Shown piece by piece: positions 1-8,612 of a DNA stretch of 36,287 nt (its first letter is position 1; the number at the start of each line of letters is the position of its first letter). The DNA is taken from positions 1-36,287 of the forward strand of contig JAIVGO010000098.1 in NCBI GenBank assembly GCA_020201525.1, written 5' to 3'. The translations under genes were made by a program, and so were the position numbers. Origin of the DNA: Actinomycetota bacterium (GTDB taxonomy: Bacteria; Actinomycetota; AC-67). The notes below the pieces were generated by a model that did no database searches, had not been told where the DNA came from, and saw nothing but the letters and a program-made list of their open reading frames with translations.

Positions 1-2001
1 GCCCTCGATGAAGTCCGGATCCGCCTGGGTCTTGGAATACCCGACGACTTTTTCGATCTCCGGCTCGGTCACGTATGCGCCTTGGATGCGTTGCGGTTTC
101 GACATGCCGCCGGGAAGGAAGAGCATGTCGCCGAATCCGATGAGCTTGTCGGCGCCGCCTTGGTCGAGCACGACGCGGGAGTCGGCCGCGCTGGCCGTTG
201 CGAACGCGATCCGGCTCGGAATGTTGGCCTTGATGAGTCCGGTGACGACGTCGACCGACGGGCGCTGCGTCGCGACGAGCAAGTGGATACCCACGGCGCG
301 CGCCATCTGTGCGATGCGACAGATCGCGTCTTCGACGTCGCGCGGCGCAACCATCATGAGGTCGGCGAGCTCGTCGATCACGCACAGGATGTACGGCATC
401 GTGTCGGTCACCGCCATGCCGTTGTGCTTCACGGTTCCGCCTAGCACGGCCGCGTTGTACGAATCGATTTGCCGCTGTCCCGCGCGTGCGAGATCCTCGT
501 AGCGCGATTCCATCTCTCGCACGACCCAGCCGAGCGCTTCCGCCGCGCGTTTCGGATGCGTGATGACCGGCGAGAGCAAATGCGGCGCTCCGTTGTAATG
601 CGACAGCTCGACGCGCTTTGGGTCGACGAGAAGCAAGCGAACTTGATCGGGCGTCGCGCGCATGAGGATCGACGTCAGCATCGTGTTGATGCACGTCGAC
701 TTGCCGGCGCCGGTCGCGCCGGCGATCAGCAAGTGCGGCATTTTCGTCAGGTTCACGAGCACGCCGTTGCCGGAGATGTCTTTGCCGAGCCCGACGACCA
801 TCGGATGGACGTCGTCTTTTCCTTCCGGCGATTCGAGGATGTCGCGAAGCGTCACGAGCTCGCGTTCGCGGTTGGGAACCTCGATGCCGACTGCCGAGCG
901 CCCCGGGATCGGGGCGATGATGCGCACGTCCGGCGTCGCGAGCGCGTAGCGAATGTCGTTGCCGAGCGACGTGACGCGGTTCACCTTCACGCCGGGAGCG
1001 AGCTCGACCTCGAAACGCGTGACGGTCGGACCCCGCGTGACGCGGGCAACGGTCGCCTCGACGTCGAACTCGCGAAGCGTCGCCTCGAGCACGCGGATCG
1101 TTTCGTTCGTGCTCTTGCCGCCGGCCGCCGCCGGGCCGTGGCCCGGGCGAAGGACCGATAGCGGCGGCACGACGTACGGCGTGCGCGGCACAGGGGGCGC
1201 CGGCGCGAAGGAGTCCCCGCCGGGCTCCTCCTCGTCCTGTTCGTTTTCGGTCTCTGTCTCGGTGAGATCGAGCACCTCGGGCGCGGGTGCCGGGAGGATC
1301 ACGATCTCCTCGGTCGGGTGATCGACGACGGCGTGGGTTGCGCGCGCACGTTTGGGCTTCGCGTCTTCTTCGACGGGCTGAAGCGCGGCGCGCCGTTCCG
1401 GTGCGGCGGTTTCGGCCGAAGCGCGGGCGCGCTGCGCGAGGGCGGCCCAGCGCTCGCGCAGCGCCTCTCCCGCACGACGAACGGGTGTCTTCGTCAGCAC
1501 GAGCAGTCCGATGATGCCGAGCGCGATGAGCGTGACGAACGCGCCGTACGGAGACAGCAGCCCGCGAAGGGGGCCCGCGACCATCGCGCCGATGATGCCG
1601 CCGGCCCGGCGGAGCTTGTCGGCGCCGCCGGTCACGTCCGGCGTGCCGAGCATCAGATGCCACAGCCCGATGACCGACAGCGACGTGATCGTCAGGCCGA
1701 TGACGGTGCGCGGCCGGTCCGGTCCCGGGCGCATGACGAACATGGCATAGGCGAGGTACGCGAACGCGGCCGGCGCGAGCAATCCCACCCGCCCGAACAG
1801 CCCGCGAAGCGCCAAGTCGAGGAAGCGGCCGAGCGGTCCCGCGGCGTGAAACCAAATGCCGAGCGCGCACACGAGCGCGAACAGCGCGAGGCCGATGCCG
1901 TAGGCATCGCCGAGATGCGGGCCCAGCGCGGAGCGAACTCCGTGCGCGATCGAGCCTTTCTTTCCCCCAGACGATGTACGCCCCCGCTTCGGCTTGGCCA
2001 C
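1..2001 (-). CDS. ftsK: DNA translocase FtsK/SpoIIIE (3' end cut by window edge)
   Basis: Septum-localised ATPase that pumps chromosomal DNA at division. The visible 667 codons begin at a GTG (complement of 1999-2001) with GGAGGG 8 nt upstream. The N-terminus is basic, then come about four hydrophobic segments (roughly residues 35-170), a charged, Pro-rich linker, and the motor. The Walker A motif GATGAGKST is at residues 428-436 and a Walker B region (VIDELADL) lies near residue 540, followed by the family-typical ATQRPS segment. The frame is still open at base 1, so the motor end and any DNA-reading gamma domain lie outside the window. It sits 34 nt downstream of dapA on the same strand. 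In Streptomyces-like genomes an RNase J gene normally sits between dapA and ftsK; none is here. Identification is firm. Confidence 0.96.
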   Translation of the reverse strand, partial: MAKPKRGRTSSGGKKGSIAHGVRSALGPHLGDAYGIGLALFALVCALGIWFHAAGPLGRFLDLALRGLFGRVGLLAPAAFAYLAYAMFVMRPGPDRPRTVIGLTITSLSVIGLWHLMLGTPDVTGGADKLRRAGGIIGAMVAGPLRGLLSPYGAFVTLIALGIIGLLVLTKTPVRRAGEALRERWAALAQRARASAETAAPERRAALQPVEEDAKPKRARATHAVVDHPTEEIVILPAPAPEVLDLTETETENEQDEEEPGGDSFAPAPPVPRTPYVVPPLSVLRPGHGPAAAGGKSTNETIRVLEATLREFDVEATVARVTRGPTVTRFEVELAPGVKVNRVTSLGNDIRYALATPDVRIIAPIPGRSAVGIEVPNRERELVTLRDILESPEGKDDVHPMVVGLGKDISGNGVLVNLTKMPHLLIAGATGAGKSTCINTMLTSILMRATPDQVRLLLVDPKRVELSHYNGAPHLLSPVITHPKRAAEALGWVVREMESRYEDLARAGQRQIDSYNAAVLGGTVKHNGMAVTDTMPYILCVIDELADLMMVAPRDVEDAICRIAQMARAVGIHLLVATQRPSVDVVTGLIKANIPSRIAFATASAADSRVVLDQGGADKLIGFGDMLFLPGGMSKPQRIQGAYVTEPEIEKVVGYSKTQADPDFIEG

Positions 2002-2035
2002 GAGTGCCCTCCGGGTGCGGGGATGTGCTTCGTTC

Positions 2036-2911
2036 CTACGTCAAACCGAGCTTCTTCAAAACTCTTGCGACTTGGTCCCGCTCTTCCTTCGTCGCGCCGA
2101 CGAGCGGCAAGCGGAGCGGTCCGGCCGGAAGCCCGACCATCTCGAGCGCGGCTTTGAGCGGAATCGGGCTTGCGGTGATGAACAGGACCTCGAACAGCGG
2201 CCGAAGCTCGTGATCGATCGCAGCGGCGTGCTCGACGTCGCCCTTGCCGTGGGCGGCGATCATCTCGGCGATGCGATCACCGACGAGATGCGACGCAACG
2301 CTGACCACTCCTTGCGCGCCGACGGCGAGCATCGGAAGCGTCAGCGCGTCGTCGCCGGACCAAATCGTGAACGACGGCGCTTCGGCTGCGAGCTTCGCGG
2401 TGCCGGCCGGATCGCCGGCCGCATCCTTCACGCCGATGATGTTCGGCACGCGCGCGAGCGCGACGAGCGTTGCGTGTTCGATCTTCTTCGCCGTGCGACC
2501 GGGGATGTCGTACACGATCACCGGCAACTCGACGGATTGCGCAATTGATGTGAAATGTTCTAGTAGACCGGATTGCGGTGGTTTGGAGTAATAGGGTGTC
2601 ACGAGCAGTAGGCCGTGCGCGCCCGCTTCCGCGGCCATCTCCGAAAGCTCGATCGATTCTTTCGTCGAATACGTTCCCGTGCCGGCGATGACTTGCGCGC
2701 GCCCGCGCACCGATTCGACGACTGCGCCGAGCAGATCGCGCTTTTCTTCGAACGTGAGCGTCGGCGACTCGCCCGTCGTTCCGCAGATCACGAGTGAATC
2801 GCTGCCGTGCGACACGAGGTGCTGCGCGAGTGTGGCGGCACCTTCGAGGTCGAGCGAGCCGTCGGCGTGAAACGGCGTTGCCATCGCGGTGATGACCTTG
2901 CCGAACGTCAT
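2036..2911 (-). CDS. dapA: 4-hydroxy-tetrahydrodipicolinate synthase
   Basis: Condenses pyruvate with aspartate semialdehyde, the first step committed to the diaminopimelate/lysine pathway, in the cytoplasm. The 291-residue TIM-barrel protein has the family GTTGE motif (residues 44-48), the catalytic Tyr134 in VYDIPGRT and the Schiff-base Lys162 in GVKDAAGD; its length is normal. The frame could extend upstream to 2965, but I chose the ATG at 2911 because GGAG lies 8 nt before it and homologues begin at this point. It belongs with dapB (8613-9404) and thyX in the usual actinobacterial cluster, though here thyX is separated from it by about 500 bp. A TGGTAGCAT extended -10-like sequence on the minus strand (2969-2977) may be its promoter. 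Confidence 0.96.
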   Translation of the reverse strand: MTFGKVITAMATPFHADGSLDLEGAATLAQHLVSHGSDSLVICGTTGESPTLTFEEKRDLLGAVVESVRGRAQVIAGTGTYSTKESIELSEMAAEAGAHGLLLVTPYYSKPPQSGLLEHFTSIAQSVELPVIVYDIPGRTAKKIEHATLVALARVPNIIGVKDAAGDPAGTAKLAAEAPSFTIWSGDDALTLPMLAVGAQGVVSVASHLVGDRIAEMIAAHGKGDVEHAAAIDHELRPLFEVLFITASPIPLKAALEMVGLPAGPLRLPLVGATKEERDQVARVLKKLGLT

Positions 2912-3272
2912 CGTTTTCTCCGATCTCGCGAGAACACCAGGACGGTTCACGCTACCGCCTGGCACGGCATGCTACCAGGGATTGTTGCTGCTGGGGCACA
3001 GTGAGGCTCGTGTTCAACATGTGAAACCGAAAAAAACACCCCACCTGCCCTCCAGAGCGCCTTGTCCGAATCCGACCGGACGATGCCGGGCAACTCTTCG
3101 GCGCGCGTTTCACGTTCGGCGCCGCGTCGTTGTGAAAGATGATCGGGACGAGGTGTCGTGAAATGGCTTTGTGCCGTTTTGCTCCGAGAATCCCTTGTCG
3201 ACAGCGAAAAAAGACGTTGGAGCGACAGGAGGAAGCGCTCTCGCACCGAATTGGATGCGGCGAGGAGAGGAG
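2912..3272. other. Intergenic stretch upstream of dapA
   Basis: About 360 bp with no convincing gene. Open frames on both strands have arginine/serine-rich composition and no recognisable motif. It holds a possible dapA promoter (TGGTAGCAT, minus strand, 2969-2977), two copies of GCTACC 21 nt apart (2951 and 2972), and a run of seven A on the plus strand near 3031 without a hairpin in front of it. I see no clear terminator for thyX. Confidence 0.4.
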
Positions 3273-3413
3273 ATGACAATGATCACTTGGGTACTGATGG
3301 AAGAGCCCACCTCAGCGGTGAAGCGGGCGCTCGAAATGCTCGAAGAGCGTGTCGGTTCCGACGCCGAAGTCATGTGGCTTTGCCCCGAGCTTTCTGAGCC
3401 GGTCCAGGAGTAG
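3273..3413 (+). CDS. Possible 46-residue small protein
   Basis: An ATG at 3273 is preceded by overlapping GAGGAG/AGGAG Shine-Dalgarno sequences and opens a 46-codon frame with mainly G/C-ending codons. The product is acidic, starts MTMITWVLMEEP and has a probable amphipathic helix (AVKRALEMLEERVG), then a Trp-Leu-Cys segment. Its TAG (3411-3413) directly abuts the TAG of thyX on the other strand (complement of 3414-3416), giving the palindrome TAGCTA. I do not recognise the protein. The ribosome site and codon pattern support translation; small size and absence of a known family argue for caution. No good promoter is visible upstream. Confidence 0.45.
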   Translation: MTMITWVLMEEPTSAVKRALEMLEERVGSDAEVMWLCPELSEPVQE

Positions 3414-5030
3414 CTAACGCGGTTCGCCCGCCGATTGGCGTTTGCGTTCCGCCCGCCGCTCAGCTTCTAGTCGTTCCAGATCCACGTTCGAAAAGTCCAC
3501 GTACCGCATGAATCCCGCCACCGTTTTGTGACCTGCCACGTCCGCGATCAGCCTGTGCATTTCTTGCGCAATTGCCCGATAGCTTCTGTGTCCTTGGGGA
3601 CTACTGCGCAATTCGATCAAATGCATTGCCTCGCGTGCATTCATTTGCATGACGTATCGGATTTTGTACGCCATGCAAACCGCGTATTGTGACTGATCCG
3701 GCAGGATTGGATATAAGCGATCCCACAACTGCGCCGATTGCGCCATCGCCTCGTCGAACGCTTTCCCAAAGCCGGCTTCGTCCGCTTCCGGCGGCCGGTC
3801 GTATCCGTGTCTCGCCGACAAAGCCTGCCACTGAATGGTGAGCATGCGGTGTCTCTGCAAGTCGCGGAAAGCCGCATAGTCGCTGAGGACGTCGAAGCGG
3901 TAATCGATGCGCTCGAGGCCGCGCCCGGGACGATGCCGGCGATTCTGCCTGTCCCCCACGTAGGCGCGCACGACGCGCATGCGGTCTTCGGCGCTCATTT
4001 TCTTTGCGATTTCCAGCAGCCGGTCGTCGGGCAGGTCGCTGCTGTCGTACAGCATCGCGGCGACGAGCTTTTCCTCCGCGTCCGGATCCCAGTCGGTGAG
4101 CGAAACGGTCGGGACGCCGGCCGGCTTCTCGTCGCCGTCCAAGCCGCCGAGCAGCTCCTCGCTGAGATCCCGCATCCGGTTTTTGGTGTTCGCGAAGTAC
4201 TCCGACCAGACGCCGCCGCGGTCGGGCTGGTCGACCCGCACGAGGAACGCGGGGATCACCGTTCGTAGCTGGGCCAGCATCTTGCTCGCCGTCTCGCGCG
4301 CTTCCGCCAACGGGTCGGACTGCATCTTGAGGAGCATCTGCTCGTAGGACTGACCACTCGCGTAGATGCCGACGTTGCTCACGGTCGCAGCCGGCAACAT
4401 CCCGCGAAGCGCGTCGAGTACTTTCGCCTTGATCGTCGCTTTGTACACGCGATCCGGGTCGTTCGGGTCTTGGGGAAATTCTTTGCCGAACCAGTCGTAT
4501 GTGGGCGCGATTAATGAGGAGTAAATGGAAAAGATGGAATCGAGCGTTTCTTCGTACGCTTCTCCGTGCTCGCTGCGTGCGATGTCGGGGTCTTTGTAAT
4601 AACGCCACCTTCCACCCGGCTTGTCGTCGTAGGCGATGTAGCGCGTGGACTGTTCCAGGTAGCCGGCGAGACGGCCGCGCTCCAAGATTTTCGTCAGGAG
4701 GTTGCTCGCTTGCTCGACTGCTATGTGCGCGCCGCCGAGCTGCGCGACCGAATCATCGCCGTACTCGATGAAGATCCGGTCGTAGAGCTCTGCGGCTTTT
4801 TCCGCACCGGCGGCTGCGCCCTCGGGGAGCGGCTCGCCGCGGTAGAACTCGTCGAGGAAGAGACGTCTGAGAGATTTCGGCGTCCGCGAGTAACGCGCGA
4901 ACAGCGCACCCTTCACGACCTCCGGCAGGTTCGTGAGCGCGAACACTGGGCCTTCGACGTCGGTGAAATACCGTTCGAGAACGGCTCGCTCCTCGAGCGA
5001 GAACTCCTCGACGACGTAGGGATGGGCCAC
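3414..5030 (-). CDS. thyX: Duplicated ThyX-type flavin-dependent thymidylate synthase homologue
   Basis: ThyX makes dTMP from dUMP using FAD, NADPH and methylenetetrahydrofolate. This protein has 538 residues, about twice the usual 220-250, and reads as two tandem ThyX folds. In the N-terminal half the signature RHRX7S appears as RGR-X7-S (residues 118-128) followed by TRY. In the C-terminal half RHR is intact (393-395), but the residue at the Ser position is Ala403. A segment resembling the ThyX NAR...LRS nucleotide-binding region follows the second signature (464-477). The start is a GTG with no good Shine-Dalgarno but with TAGGAT six nt upstream, suggesting a leaderless mRNA. The position between dapA and dapB matches actinobacterial gene order. 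Family membership is firm; whether it is catalytic cannot be read from the sequence. Confidence 0.88.
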   Translation of the reverse strand: MAHPYVVEEFSLEERAVLERYFTDVEGPVFALTNLPEVVKGALFARYSRTPKSLRRLFLDEFYRGEPLPEGAAAGAEKAAELYDRIFIEYGDDSVAQLGGAHIAVEQASNLLTKILERGRLAGYLEQSTRYIAYDDKPGGRWRYYKDPDIARSEHGEAYEETLDSIFSIYSSLIAPTYDWFGKEFPQDPNDPDRVYKATIKAKVLDALRGMLPAATVSNVGIYASGQSYEQMLLKMQSDPLAEARETASKMLAQLRTVIPAFLVRVDQPDRGGVWSEYFANTKNRMRDLSEELLGGLDGDEKPAGVPTVSLTDWDPDAEEKLVAAMLYDSSDLPDDRLLEIAKKMSAEDRMRVVRAYVGDRQNRRHRPGRGLERIDYRFDVLSDYAAFRDLQRHRMLTIQWQALSARHGYDRPPEADEAGFGKAFDEAMAQSAQLWDRLYPILPDQSQYAVCMAYKIRYVMQMNAREAMHLIELRSSPQGHRSYRAIAQEMHRLIADVAGHKTVAGFMRYVDFSNVDLERLEAERRAERKRQSAGEPR

Positions 5031-5036
5031 GGGCGA

Positions 5037-5042
5037 ATCCTA
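5037..5042 (-). promoter_or_regulatory. Putative leaderless -10 element of thyX
   Basis: TAGGAT on the minus strand lies exactly 6 nt before the thyX GTG. No Shine-Dalgarno is present. This spacing is what a -10 box gives when transcription starts at the start codon. No clear -35 is visible. Confidence 0.4.
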
Positions 5043-5181
5043 CCGGTCCGGACGGACACGCTCTCGCCGCGAGCACATGTGTTCCCAACAGAAAATTCCT
5101 CACGGGGAGGGAAACATCACCCCAGTCAGCGCCTGCGCCGGCGAGCAGGGAGCCCTTATCGTCGAGAAGATGGCGTGAGGC

Positions 5182-5190
5182 GCTACCATC
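5182..5190 (+). promoter_or_regulatory. Possible -10 region (GCTACCATC) of the kinase-cyclase gene
   Basis: GCTACCATC, containing TACCAT, lies 41 nt before the ATG of the plus-strand signalling gene. The same nonamer occurs upstream of the membrane protein gene (33371-33379) and rpsB (32396-32404), each time oriented toward the gene, and resembles GCTATAATC before rimP. No -35 is evident, so assignment as a promoter is tentative. The remainder of the divergent thyX/kinase spacer (5043-5230) shows nothing else clear. Confidence 0.35.
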
Positions 5191-5230
5191 CTGAGATGCC
5201 GCGTCAACACGAAGCCACGACCCTTTTCCG

Positions 5231-8200
5231 ATGAGCTCCGTCGTCGCGGGGCGTTACGAGATTCTCGAGATAGTCGGGCAGGGAGGGCAGGGCTCGGTTG
5301 CCCGTGCGCTCGACCGACGGCACGATCGCATGGTGGCCCTCAAGAGACGCCCTACGGGGTCGGCCGCCTATCGAGAAACACTGTTGCAGGAAACGCGTCT
5401 CCTTCTGACGGTACGCCCGCATCCCAGCCTTCCGCTCGTCCGTGAGGATTTCTTCTCCGGGCGCTCGTACTACATCGTCAGCGATTGGGTCGATGGGACG
5501 CCGCTGAGCTCCGTCCTACGAGAGCGAGGCGACCCCGGGCTTCCACTCACAACGGTAGTTCGATATCTTTCACAGGTTGCCGACGCTCTTGACCATCTGC
5601 ATTCGCAGGATCCACCGATCATTCACCGCGACGTCAAGCCCGGCAACCTCATCTTGACCGCAGAAGGACGTATCGTTCTTGTGGACTTCGGGATCGCAGA
5701 AGCGAAAGGAAGCGAAGGTGCCCCCACTGGGTCTCGTGGATATGCGCCTCCGGAGCTCACATACGCTGTCATAACACCAGCTGCGGATATCTTCGGTTTC
5801 GCGGCGACGGCGTTCACTTTGCTCACCGGCGAACCTCCGAATCCGGCTGTGCGGTGGGACGACGTTGAGGCACCCGTCGCCAAGGCAATCGAGCGCGCCA
5901 TTCGACCTGGTCTCGCGACGAACCCCGCACGACGGCCGCGAACGGCGTCGACGATCGTGGAAGCGATGCGGGCGTGGCTCGACGCGTCGCCAAGCACCGA
6001 CGTCGTCAATCTCCCAAGCGGCACAGTCACGTTCGTATTCACTGACATAGAAGGCTCGACGCGTTTGATGGAAAAGCTCGGTGAGCGGACATATGCCGAG
6101 GTGCTCAACGAGCATCGCTCGATTATCGAAGCCGCCTTTGAGCGTTGCGGCGGTCGCGTTCTGGAGACCGAAGGCGATGGATCGTTTGCCGTCTTTTCCG
6201 GAGGGACCGACGCCGTCGAAGGCTGCGTCGGCGCACAGCAAGAGTTGGCGTCGCGATCTTGGCCCGAATCGATCTCGTTGGCTGTCCGAATGGGGATTCA
6301 CACCGGTGAGGCCATGCCCGACCGGAACGGCGGATACGTGTCGGCCGCCGTCCACCGCGCGGCGCGCGTTGCGTCGGCGGCCCATGGCGGCCAAGTTCTG
6401 CTCTCGGGAACAACGGCCGAGCTCACAGAGGGACGGTTGCCCGAAATAACTCTTCTCGACTTGGGGGACTATCTCCTAAAAAACTTCGACGAACCGATTC
6501 GCCTTTTCCAGATAGCAGGACCGGGGCTCCGCCGCGATTTCCCACCCCCGCGCGCCCCGGTTTCGGTACGAACCAACCTCACCGAAGACCGCACCAGCTT
6601 CATCGGACGCGCGGCGCAAATCGACGAACTCACGCGACTGCTCACACGCGCACGACTCGTCACGGTCGTTGGTCCTGGCGGCGCAGGGAAGACGCGCCTC
6701 GCAATCCAAACCGCGCGCCGATTGATCGGCTCCCGTCCCGACGGCGTTTGGTTCGTCGACCTCTCGAGGATCACCGACGATGCTCATCTTCCTCGGGCGC
6801 TGGCCGCGGTCTTCGGGCTCCGCGAACGCCCGGGCGCGTCACTCACCGACATCATCGTCGAACACCTCGCAGAGCTAGACCTCCTCATTCTCCTCGACAA
6901 TTGCGAGCACGTCGTCGAAGCCGCTGCCGAGGTCGCGGATGCGTTACTCCGTCGGTGCGCGCGCGTCGGCATGCTCACGACGAGCAGGGAGCCGCTCCTC
7001 CTTGAAGATGAGCGCGTCTGGGCCATCTCTCCGCTGTCGTTGCCGTCCCAGAACGCAGCGAGCGATTCGGAAGCGGTCACGCTATTCGTCGATCGTGCCC
7101 GCATGGCGCGCTCAGATCTTGTGATCGATGACGATGCGCGTACTGCGATCACCGAAATTTGCGAGCGACTCGAAGGGATTCCTTTGGCGCTCGAGCTGGC
7201 CGCCGCGCGCGTGTCCTCGCTGGACGTCCGAGAGATCGCGATTGCGCTGGCAAGCCGTATCGATCTCGGTGCCGGTTTTCGTCGCGGCGGGCCAGTCCGT
7301 CAGAGGACGCTGGAAGCGACGGTTCACTGGAGTTACTCCATGCTCGACGACCGCGAACGGGTCATCCTTCGTCGCCTTGCTGTTCTTCCGGGCGGCTTCA
7401 CGGACAGGACGGCTCGACAACTCTTACCGGAAGAGTCCGATCTCGGGCTGATGGAGTCGCTGACGCGCCGTTCCCTCGTCCAGCATGATCCCATCAAAGC
7501 CCGCTACCGCATGCTGGAGATCATCCGTCAGTTTGGCCTTGAACGGTTGGAGGCGTCCAGCGAGGAACGGGACTCGTTCGCCGCGCTCATTCGCTGGGCG
7601 GTCGACTTCACCGCATCGTTCGACCGCCGTTACCGATCGACCGGTGCAGAGGAGCCGATGGCGGAAGCCGATGAGGAAATCGACAACGTACGAGCCGCTA
7701 TGGACTACGCGCTTTTACTCGACCCGGCCGCGGCATTGGAGATCTGCATCGGCTCAGCGTTCTACTGGCTCGGCCGCGGTCTCTTTCGGGAGGCGACAGA
7801 TCGATTCGCAGCAGCTATCGCGGCGGCGGACGGCGCGCCGTTGCCGCGGCGCGCCATTGCGCGCGTTTATGGCTCGTGGAACTTAACCACGATGGGTCGG
7901 TTCGACGAAAGCGAGGCGATGCTTCAAGAGGCAGTGAAGCTAGCTCGGAGCGGCGGGGACAGCTTTGCGCTCGCACGGGCACTCAACGCTCTTGGGGTAG
8001 TGCAGCACTTGCAAGAGAGGAACGACGCCGCTGAGCCGTACTTGCTCGAGGCACGCACGATCGCATTGGGAACCGACGATGAATTCGCGCTATCTCTTAT
8101 CGATAACTCACTAGGGGAGCATTACTCCGCCATCGGGGATTACGCACGAGCGCTTCCGTATCTCACATCGTCTGTGGAGCGCTCGCGCCGCATTCGGGAT

Positions 8201-8608
8201 TCGAATCTCGCCGCGGCATTGATCGGCCTCGGTCGAGCGCAAATCGCGCGGGGCTCACGAGAGACCGCGCGTTCACTGATCGAAGAGGCATTGACCCTGG
8301 CATCGTCGCTCCGCGACCGCGAACAGGTCGCGCATGCCCTTGAGCTCTGCGCGATGGTCGCAGGAGAATCCGACGCCATGACGGCGGCGGTATTGCTGGG
8401 CGCATCCGAGCAGGTTCTTACAGTTAGTGACGCGGTGCGGTCGTGGAATCCCGCATCGCGCCGACGACTGGATCATGCTCTCGAATCGATGCTGGGCGAG
8501 GCGCGATTTCGGCGCCTTCGACAGGAGGGATCGGCATTGTCGCTGGCCGATGCCGTACAGCGAGCACGGATTCTCATCGCTCAAGCCCCATCTCCGCCGG
8601 CGCCGTAG
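5231..8608 (+). CDS. Ser/Thr kinase - class III cyclase - NB-ARC-like ATPase - TPR fusion protein
   Basis: A 1125-residue cytosolic signalling protein with no membrane segment. Residues 8-250 form a complete Hanks-type kinase: glycine loop GQGGQGS (16-22), Lys38, HRD 132-134 with Lys136 and Asn139, DFG 152-154, and a GSRGYAPPE activation-segment end. Residues 264-430 are a class III cyclase: metal Asp272 in FTDIEGST and Asp316 in EGDGS. The usual substrate Lys before TEGD is Glu312, and the Asn of the VNRAAR motif is His375; Arg379 is kept. Residues 450-760 are an NB-ARC/MalT-like ATPase: Walker A GPGGAGKT (481-488), Walker B LLILLDN, GIPLALE. The rest is helical, TPR-like; I see no C-terminal HTH. 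There is no Shine-Dalgarno before the ATG. It is the only large plus-strand gene in the window and separates dapB from thyX. The target is unknown. Confidence 0.9.
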   Translation: MSSVVAGRYEILEIVGQGGQGSVARALDRRHDRMVALKRRPTGSAAYRETLLQETRLLLTVRPHPSLPLVREDFFSGRSYYIVSDWVDGTPLSSVLRERGDPGLPLTTVVRYLSQVADALDHLHSQDPPIIHRDVKPGNLILTAEGRIVLVDFGIAEAKGSEGAPTGSRGYAPPELTYAVITPAADIFGFAATAFTLLTGEPPNPAVRWDDVEAPVAKAIERAIRPGLATNPARRPRTASTIVEAMRAWLDASPSTDVVNLPSGTVTFVFTDIEGSTRLMEKLGERTYAEVLNEHRSIIEAAFERCGGRVLETEGDGSFAVFSGGTDAVEGCVGAQQELASRSWPESISLAVRMGIHTGEAMPDRNGGYVSAAVHRAARVASAAHGGQVLLSGTTAELTEGRLPEITLLDLGDYLLKNFDEPIRLFQIAGPGLRRDFPPPRAPVSVRTNLTEDRTSFIGRAAQIDELTRLLTRARLVTVVGPGGAGKTRLAIQTARRLIGSRPDGVWFVDLSRITDDAHLPRALAAVFGLRERPGASLTDIIVEHLAELDLLILLDNCEHVVEAAAEVADALLRRCARVGMLTTSREPLLLEDERVWAISPLSLPSQNAASDSEAVTLFVDRARMARSDLVIDDDARTAITEICERLEGIPLALELAAARVSSLDVREIAIALASRIDLGAGFRRGGPVRQRTLEATVHWSYSMLDDRERVILRRLAVLPGGFTDRTARQLLPEESDLGLMESLTRRSLVQHDPIKARYRMLEIIRQFGLERLEASSEERDSFAALIRWAVDFTASFDRRYRSTGAEEPMAEADEEIDNVRAAMDYALLLDPAAALEICIGSAFYWLGRGLFREATDRFAAAIAAADGAPLPRRAIARVYGSWNLTTMGRFDESEAMLQEAVKLARSGGDSFALARALNALGVVQHLQERNDAAEPYLLEARTIALGTDDEFALSLIDNSLGEHYSAIGDYARALPYLTSSVERSRRIRDSNLAAALIGLGRAQIARGSRETARSLIEEALTLASSLRDREQVAHALELCAMVAGESDAMTAAVLLGASEQVLTVSDAVRSWNPASRRRLDHALESMLGEARFRRLRQEGSALSLADAVQRARILIAQAPSPPAP

Positions 8609-8612
8609 AACC

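Noticed and set aside
2947-3279. 110-codon minus-strand frame upstream of dapA
   Set aside because: No ribosome site, no motif, Ser/Arg-rich composition; treated as intergenic.
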